Shown here in pieces: positions 35,701-39,677 of a stretch of 39,677 nucleotides of DNA. The notes below the pieces were generated by a model. The model made no database searches and had not been told where the DNA came from. It worked only from the letters and a program-made list of their open reading frames with translations. How positions within the stretch are numbered: the first letter of the stretch is position 1; every line of letters begins with the position of its first letter. This DNA comes from Chloroflexota bacterium. Its GTDB lineage: Bacteria; Chloroflexota; Dehalococcoidia; UBA2979. The stretch spans positions 1 through 39,677 of the forward strand of contig VXMU01000027.1 in NCBI GenBank assembly GCA_009840945.1, given 5' to 3'. A program made the translations under genes and the position numbers.

Positions 35701-37819
35701 CTTCCTCGCGACGCAGGATTCGGTCGACGACGACGGCGAGTCGGTCCGGCTCGGCTTCGCCAACCTGCCCGGCGGCGTCTCGGCGGGGACGCCCAACGAG
35801 ACGGTGGTCAGCATCGTCGACGACGACGATCCGGAGGTGACGGTGAGCTTCGCGAGTGCGAGCCACACGATTCCCGAGGGCGATGACGAGGCCATCGCGG
35901 TGGTGCTGGACCGCGATCCCGAGCGGCGGGTCGAGGTCATGCTCACCGTGACTCCGGTCGAAGCAGTGCCGGCCGACTTCGACATCGAGTGGCCCGACCC
36001 CGGCAACCCGCGCCTGCTCGTCTTTGATGCGGGCGTGACCGGCCGAACCTTCACGTTCAGCTCACTCGTGGACGACGAGGAGGAGGATGTGGAGAGCGTT
36101 ATGGTGAGCATCGACACGCCGTCGGCGGACCGGGTGACGCTGGGGCCGGTGACCCATGCGACCGTCACGATCGATGCACGGCCGTCGATCACCTTCGCCG
36201 GCGGTGGCGGCTTCGCCGGGGGTGGCGGCGGCCCGAGCGGCCCCACCCCGAGCGAGGTCGACTACGAGTGGGCCGTGAAGCGCGACATCGAAGCGCTCGA
36301 CGCAGGCAACGACTGGCCGACCGGCTCGTGGTCCGATGGCCGGTACCTCTACATCGCCGAGAACGGCAGCGGCGCCGGCGACGCGGTCTACGCCTACGAC
36401 CTCGCGACCGGGGAACGCGACGAGAAGCGCGAGTTCGCCCTCGACGGTTCGAACCGCGCGCCACGCGGCATCTGGTCCGGCGGTCATGGGGTCGCGTGGG
36501 TCTCCGACAGCGGCCAGGACAAGCTCTTCGCCTACGACCTCGAGACGGGCGAGCGCCTCCCGGGACGCGACATCGAGCTCGCGAGGGGCAACAGGGACGC
36601 GCGCGGCATCTGGTCCGATGGCGAGACGATGTGGGTGCTCAACCAGAACCCGTCGCTCTTCGCGTACGGCCTCGATACGGGTGAGCCCCTCGGCGAGTAC
36701 GAACTCGCGGACGCGAACAGCAGCCCGCACGGCATCTGGTCCGACGGGGTCACGGTCTGGGTCTCTGACCACGGCGCGAAGCGCCTCTTCGCCTACCGCC
36801 TGCCCGTGCCGCCCACCGAGCCACGGGAGGATGTGGAAGCCCTCGAGCGCGTTCCGGACGAGGACTTCGAGGAGCCGGGACGCGTGGGCAACAACAGCCC
36901 CCGCGGGCTCTGGTCCGACGGCGAGGTGATGTACGTCGCCGACGAGAACGACGACCGGGTCTACACCTACAACATGCCCGACGCGATCGACACGCGCCTC
37001 GCCTCGCTCACCCTCGAAGGCGTCGACATCGGCGAGTTCGACCTCGCGCGCAGCGAGTACGAGGGCGTCCCGGGCGAGGGCGTGACTGAGACGACGGTCG
37101 CCGCGGAGGCCGTGCAGGACGGCGCGACCGTGGCCATGATGCCCGCCGACGCGGATGAGGAGGCCGACGGCCACCAAATCGGGCTCGACGGACTCGACGA
37201 GATCGCGGTCACGGTGACCTCGCCGGACGGCAGCCGCGAGCGCGTCTACCGCGTGCGCTTCGCCGAGGCGGTAGACATCGGCCCATCGGCGAGCTGCCTG
37301 CGCGGCGCGGTCAGCGTCGGCTTCAGCCTCGTGGTCGCCGAGGGCGGGAGCGTCGACGACCTCGTGCCGTGCGCGGAGCGTCGCGACGTCACGGCGCTGT
37401 ACGTGCTGCACGGGGGTGCCTGGGTCTCGCACATCCCCGGCGCGCCCGACTTCGTCAACGCGCCTTTCCGCGCGCTGTTCGCCGACGGCGTCCCGGCGCT
37501 CACCCCGATGGTCGTGCGCAGCGACGGCCCGGCGACGCCGGCCCCGCCCGCGCCCGAAGTCACGGAGCCCTTCGCGACATGCATGCGCGGCGATGTCGCC
37601 GAAGGCTTCAGCCTCGTGCTCTACGACGGCGGGAGCGTCGCGGACCTGGTGCCGTGCGCGGACAGCCTCGGCGTCACCGCCGTCTACGTGCTCGACGGCG
37701 GCGAGTGGGTGTCGTACATCCTCGCCGCCCCGGACTTCGTGAACGCGCGGTTCCGGGGGCTCTTCGCGGACGGCCTCCCGATCGCCACGCCGCTCGTCGT
37801 CAGGGGCGAGGAGCCGTAG
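32783..37819 (+). CDS. Membrane-anchored giant RCC1-repeat / Calx-beta protein
   Basis: 1678 residues from ATG 32783 (CAGGATGAG upstream; ATG 32684 would add 33). A single N-terminal helix (about 33-53, WIVVTATTCMLAAVAVAVLA) is a signal anchor. Then 16 RCC1-like repeats of about 37 residues (80-670), each with the paired-Cys unit HxCAxxxDxxxxCWG; four Calx-beta-like domains (about 684-1133) with NQGG and DDxExV motifs; a Gly-rich linker; beta-propeller blades (about 1160-1400; GIWSDG, LFAYDLETGE); cadherin-like beta-sandwich; and two two-Cys modules (about 1505-1581, 1600-1678). Extracellular by topology; likely adhesion or protein binding. It is divergent to the protease pair and shares its C-terminal cassette. 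No catalytic motif is seen. Confidence 0.88.
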   Translation: MRRVPHAARFGDVTARPVALAPGRPEAPRVRPWIVVTATTCMLAAVAVAVLAFDFAGRPAMATVPAILGDAPVRASAGGAYQAVAAGTYHTCAIGADGRLACWGGDASGQLDAPTGTFTSIGAGARYSCALGTDGAIACWGDVFSGPIGAGPEGTFTSLVAGGNHACAIGTDESIACWGYNAWGQTNAPDGTFVALALGWEHSCAIATDGALLCWGYHFGVPTRQGGGTYKALTSGAVHFCAIKADDTMACAGERSHLNRGATVAPEGTFKAVSAGLHHNCAIKTDDTITCWGVNESGQTDAPTGTFKAVQAHRNRTCATRMDDTITCWGANDDRRSEAPTGTFNSMTLGDSHSCAVRADGAIVCWGTQIFGQTDEVKGRYRTIQGGWFHTCAMATDDTIVCWGSNDQGQLDAPAGAFSTMSVGGEHSCALGFDGVVTCWGYNALGQANAPPGTYKAVRAGDLHTCAIRTDDTVACWGSSAHGNTRVPAGAFKVLESGYFHTCAIRDDDTVACWGRNGEGQSNAPAGTYKALSLGDAHSCALASDGAIACWGANANGESNPPTGSYKALTAGGHHTCATGTDDTVTCWGSNGSGQSAAPAGTFKSLALGEFFSCALKSDGGVACWGSNRNGQSDHPGGTFKALSAGRQHACGIRNDDSVTCWPRPPEGVTWSTADATTVHDRPDVTVMFDAANHSVSEGTSVTVKLRLSANPKRTVVIPLTTTNQGGADSDDYLGVPATVALRGVTEQSFSFTATRDSVSDDGESVLIGLGALPSGVSSTAPAQTRVDITDVAPTVVNFEQASYTVAEGGSVTVKVTLDSAAGARVDIPLTVTDQGGATNTRSANRPETVTIASGASEGSLKFTAPDDPNNDDESVRLSLGVLPAGYVEGSTDETVVNISDDDVAQVAVSFGSAAHSVDEGGSRSITVHLSADAERTVTIPLSRTNQGGASGSDYSLPSTVTFNSGDTTRTVSFLATQDSVDDDGESVRLGFANLPGGVSAGTPNETVVSIVDDDDPEVTVSFASASHTIPEGDDEAIAVVLDRDPERRVEVMLTVTPVEAVPADFDIEWPDPGNPRLLVFDAGVTGRTFTFSSLVDDEEEDVESVMVSIDTPSADRVTLGPVTHATVTIDARPSITFAGGGGFAGGGGGPSGPTPSEVDYEWAVKRDIEALDAGNDWPTGSWSDGRYLYIAENGSGAGDAVYAYDLATGERDEKREFALDGSNRAPRGIWSGGHGVAWVSDSGQDKLFAYDLETGERLPGRDIELARGNRDARGIWSDGETMWVLNQNPSLFAYGLDTGEPLGEYELADANSSPHGIWSDGVTVWVSDHGAKRLFAYRLPVPPTEPREDVEALERVPDEDFEEPGRVGNNSPRGLWSDGEVMYVADENDDRVYTYNMPDAIDTRLASLTLEGVDIGEFDLARSEYEGVPGEGVTETTVAAEAVQDGATVAMMPADADEEADGHQIGLDGLDEIAVTVTSPDGSRERVYRVRFAEAVDIGPSASCLRGAVSVGFSLVVAEGGSVDDLVPCAERRDVTALYVLHGGAWVSHIPGAPDFVNAPFRALFADGVPALTPMVVRSDGPATPAPPAPEVTEPFATCMRGDVAEGFSLVLYDGGSVADLVPCADSLGVTAVYVLDGGEWVSYILAAPDFVNARFRGLFADGLPIATPLVVRGEEP
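33020..34790 (+). repeat. Sixteen tandem RCC1-type coding repeats
   Basis: A tandem array with a period of about 108-120 bp. Each unit includes CACACCTGCGCGATC-like and GACACCGTCGCCTGCTGGGG-like segments and codes one RCC1-like blade with two Cys ten residues apart. Repeats 5 (CAG instead of CWG) and 16 (CWP) are the most divergent. Repeats 11 to 13 are the most alike, suggesting recent amplification. Confidence 0.85.
36236..37819 (+). repeat. Inverted cassette copy B
   Basis: Partner of the copy at 23394-24963, on the opposite strand about 11 kb away. It begins with the GGGG(P)SGPxPSEVDxEW linker and runs to the stop codon with the same domain order, ending in RGEEP here and RGEGP in copy A. 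Confidence 0.8.
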
Positions 37820-37935
37820 GCGCCGGTTCCCCGGGGCGAGGATCGTCGCAGACCCGAGCACGAACGGCGTGCATCACGTTCGGCTTCCCGAAGTGCCCGC
37901 AGAGTCGTAGTCGGCCCTGATCCGAAGTCACGTGC

Positions 37936-37956
37936 GTCCCCGGGTCTCTCCGGGAC
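37936..37956 (+). terminator. Weak hairpin after the RCC1-type gene
   Basis: GTCC-C-CGG GTCTCT CCG-GGAC forms a stem with one bulged base in the 245-bp gap before the transporter gene. No U-tract. The gap also holds TTGACG (37967) and TACCGT (37991) with an 18-nt spacer, a weak promoter candidate for the next gene. Confidence 0.3.
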
Positions 37957-38064
37957 ATACGCGTGGTTGACGCTACCGCGCTACCGGGACTACCGTTGCT
38001 CGGTCGCCATGATACCTAGTCTCAATCATGCGGTGCCCACCGGCTCTGCCAAGGAGGATCCTGA

Positions 38065-39677
38065 ATGAATGATGAGCGATTGAGCCGCCGACGGCTCCTG
38101 AAACTGGCCGCCGGATCGATGTTCGCCCTCGCGGTCGCGCCGGTGCTCATCGGCTGCACCGACGATGACGACGATGATCCGCCGGCAGCGAGCGGCAACG
38201 GTGAGTCCTCGACCGGGGGCGGTACGACCGCTGCGGCCACGGCCACCCGCACCGCCACCGCCACCGCGACTGACGCCGCCGCGGCGACGGCCACCCCCAC
38301 CGCCACGGCCGCCGCAGCGGCGCCGGCGCCTGCCAGCGGTGGCCGCGTCCGCGTCGCCAACGGCGGGAGCGCCACCGCCACCTTCAATCCGTTCAACGCC
38401 TCGGGCAGCGCCGACTACGCCGGCTTCTACCACGTCTTCGACAGCCTGGCCCGGCTCGGCGGTTCGGAGGTGCTGCTGGGCGTCGCCGAGTCGATCGAGT
38501 CGAACGTGGACGGGACCGTGTGGACGATCGTCCTCCACGACGCCACGTTCCACGACGGCCGCCCGCTGACCTCGGCCGACGTCGCCTACACGCTGCGCAC
38601 GTATACCGACCCCGAGGTGGCTCCGGTCATCAGCGGCGGCTTCAGCATGGTCGACGCCGCCAACATCTCGACCCCTGACGCGCGCACGGTCGTCGTGCCG
38701 CTGACGATCCCGCGCGGCGACTTCCTCGATGCCGAGCTGGCGATCTCGTCATTCGTGCTTCCCGAGGGCTCGATCGGCGGCCCCGGAGCGATCGGCACGG
38801 GCGCGTTCAAGCTCGAGGCGTACGAGGCCAGCAGCAGCATCCGGATGGTCCGCAACGCGGACTACTGGAACACTCCGCCGCTGCTCGATGAGCTCGAGAT
38901 TGTGGTCGTCAATGACCCGACCGCGCGGCTGAACGCACTGAAGGGCGGGGAGGTCGAGTTCGCCCGCGGGATCACGCCCGCCGCCGCCAGGGCGGAGGAT
39001 GGCAACGATGACATCGTCCTGCACCGTGGCGGCGCCGCGAACTCCCAGGCGATGGGTTTCGCGGCGAACATCACGATTCCGCCCTTCGACAACCCGGATG
39101 CGGTACGGGCACTGAAGCTCGCGGTCGACCGGCAGTCGTTGGTCGACACCGTGCTGCTCGGATTCGGGGAAGTCGGGAACGACCTCGTCGGCAAGGCGCT
39201 CCCGGGGTACGCCGACGCGATTCCCCAGACGGAACGCGACGTGCGGCAGGCGCGGGCGCTCTTCGAGCGCGCGGGGGTGACCGAGCTGACGATGCTGACC
39301 GGCGAGACCACCGCCGGGACGGTCGCGGCCGCGGAGCTGCTGGTTCAGCAGCTGGCGGAGGCCGGCGTGTCGCTCACGCTGGACGAGCTGCCGGCGGACC
39401 AGTACTACGCCGACTTTGCTCGGCTGTTCTCCACGCCGTTGCAGTCGTGCTGGTGGGTCAACCGGCCGGCCGACGTGCACCTCTCGTCATTCACCGGCTC
39501 CAGCGCGGGCTTCAACCTCACCGGGCTCAGGGGAACGGAATACGATGCGCTGCTCGCGAGTGCGCGGGTCTCCGTTAATCGCGATGAGCGCCTTGCGATC
39601 GTCCAGCAGTTGCAGCAGTACGCGTTCGACCATGACGGCATGGTGATCTGGGGCTACCGGGAAGACCTCAACGCCTC
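38065..39677 (+). CDS. ABC transporter substrate-binding lipoprotein, peptide/nickel type (partial, 3' end outside window)
   Basis: 537 complete codons run to the window edge without a stop. The N-terminus has a twin-arginine motif (S7-RRRLLK) and a lipobox LIGC with acylated C31, so it is a Tat-exported lipoprotein. A Thr/Ala-rich linker (about 50-90, codons ACC/GCC repeats) follows, then an SBP_bac_5 (DppA/OppA family) domain: VFDSLARLG, WTIVLHDATFHDGRPLTSAD, GTGAFKLEAYE, VRALKLAVDRQSLVDTVLLG. It would bind oligopeptides or similar for an ABC importer, probably encoded just downstream. The start is ATG 38065 with AAGGAGG at ideal spacing. Ligand unknown. Confidence 0.9.
   Translation, partial: MNDERLSRRRLLKLAAGSMFALAVAPVLIGCTDDDDDDPPAASGNGESSTGGGTTAAATATRTATATATDAAAATATPTATAAAAAPAPASGGRVRVANGGSATATFNPFNASGSADYAGFYHVFDSLARLGGSEVLLGVAESIESNVDGTVWTIVLHDATFHDGRPLTSADVAYTLRTYTDPEVAPVISGGFSMVDAANISTPDARTVVVPLTIPRGDFLDAELAISSFVLPEGSIGGPGAIGTGAFKLEAYEASSSIRMVRNADYWNTPPLLDELEIVVVNDPTARLNALKGGEVEFARGITPAAARAEDGNDDIVLHRGGAANSQAMGFAANITIPPFDNPDAVRALKLAVDRQSLVDTVLLGFGEVGNDLVGKALPGYADAIPQTERDVRQARALFERAGVTELTMLTGETTAGTVAAAELLVQQLAEAGVSLTLDELPADQYYADFARLFSTPLQSCWWVNRPADVHLSSFTGSSAGFNLTGLRGTEYDALLASARVSVNRDERLAIVQQLQQYAFDHDGMVIWGYREDLNA

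Noticed and set aside
38220-38340. ACC/GCC repeats in the transporter gene as a regulatory repeat
   Set aside because: They encode a Thr/Ala linker after the lipobox, common in such lipoproteins, and the frame continues without break.

Overview
This window is GC-rich DNA (roughly 70% by eye) with dense, tightly spaced genes. The gene content suggests a free-living Chloroflexota-type bacterium; I infer this from the mixture of families, because there is no marker gene such as rRNA. The clues are a split kexin-like S8 protease with PPC, FN3 and cadherin modules, an RCC1/Calx-beta surface protein, an HTH plus RsbRD-like regulator in front of a heme cluster, and a Tat-dependent lipoprotein solute-binding protein. 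The first 48 bases are pure C and look like a contig-end artefact.

Layout. 1-2400: minus-strand housekeeping genes pyrE, lepB and a class II aldolase. 2500-4520: accessory genes, namely a DUF4258-type toxin/antitoxin pair, a DUF1801 protein and a low-GC protein with an Mrr-like nuclease motif. 4600-8130: a riboflavin operon ribD-ribE-ribBA-ribH, in which RibE and RibBA lack residues normally conserved in their active sites. 8170-10100: two small membrane proteins and DNA polymerase IV. 10100-11870: a purine/pyrimidine permease fused to a degenerate GHKL ATPase-like tail. 12010-12230: a cluster of strong hairpin repeats. 12300-21620: a tetrapyrrole cluster (HTH regulator, precorrin-2 dehydrogenase, hemA, hemC, cobA-hemD fusion, hemB, HAD hydrolase, hemL), interrupted by a minus-strand DUF6516 toxin/antitoxin-like pair. 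21700-22930: dnaN with its own promoter.

23000-37820 is the most unusual part. A 2662-residue secreted S8 protease/adhesin (minus strand) is translationally coupled to a lipoprotein that carries what looks like the detached protease pro-domain. Divergent to it lies a membrane-anchored protein of about 1680 residues with 16 RCC1-like repeats and four Calx-beta-like repeats. Both giant proteins end in the same cassette: a beta-propeller, a cadherin-like beta-sandwich and two copies of an unrecognised two-cysteine module of about 78 residues. A truncated fifth copy of the module lies next to dnaN. The cassettes form an inverted repeat about 11 kb apart.

The window ends inside a peptide-type ABC transporter substrate-binding lipoprotein. 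Together the genes cover cofactor synthesis (FMN/FAD, heme and siroheme precursors), replication and repair, nucleotide metabolism, and a surface protease/adhesion locus.
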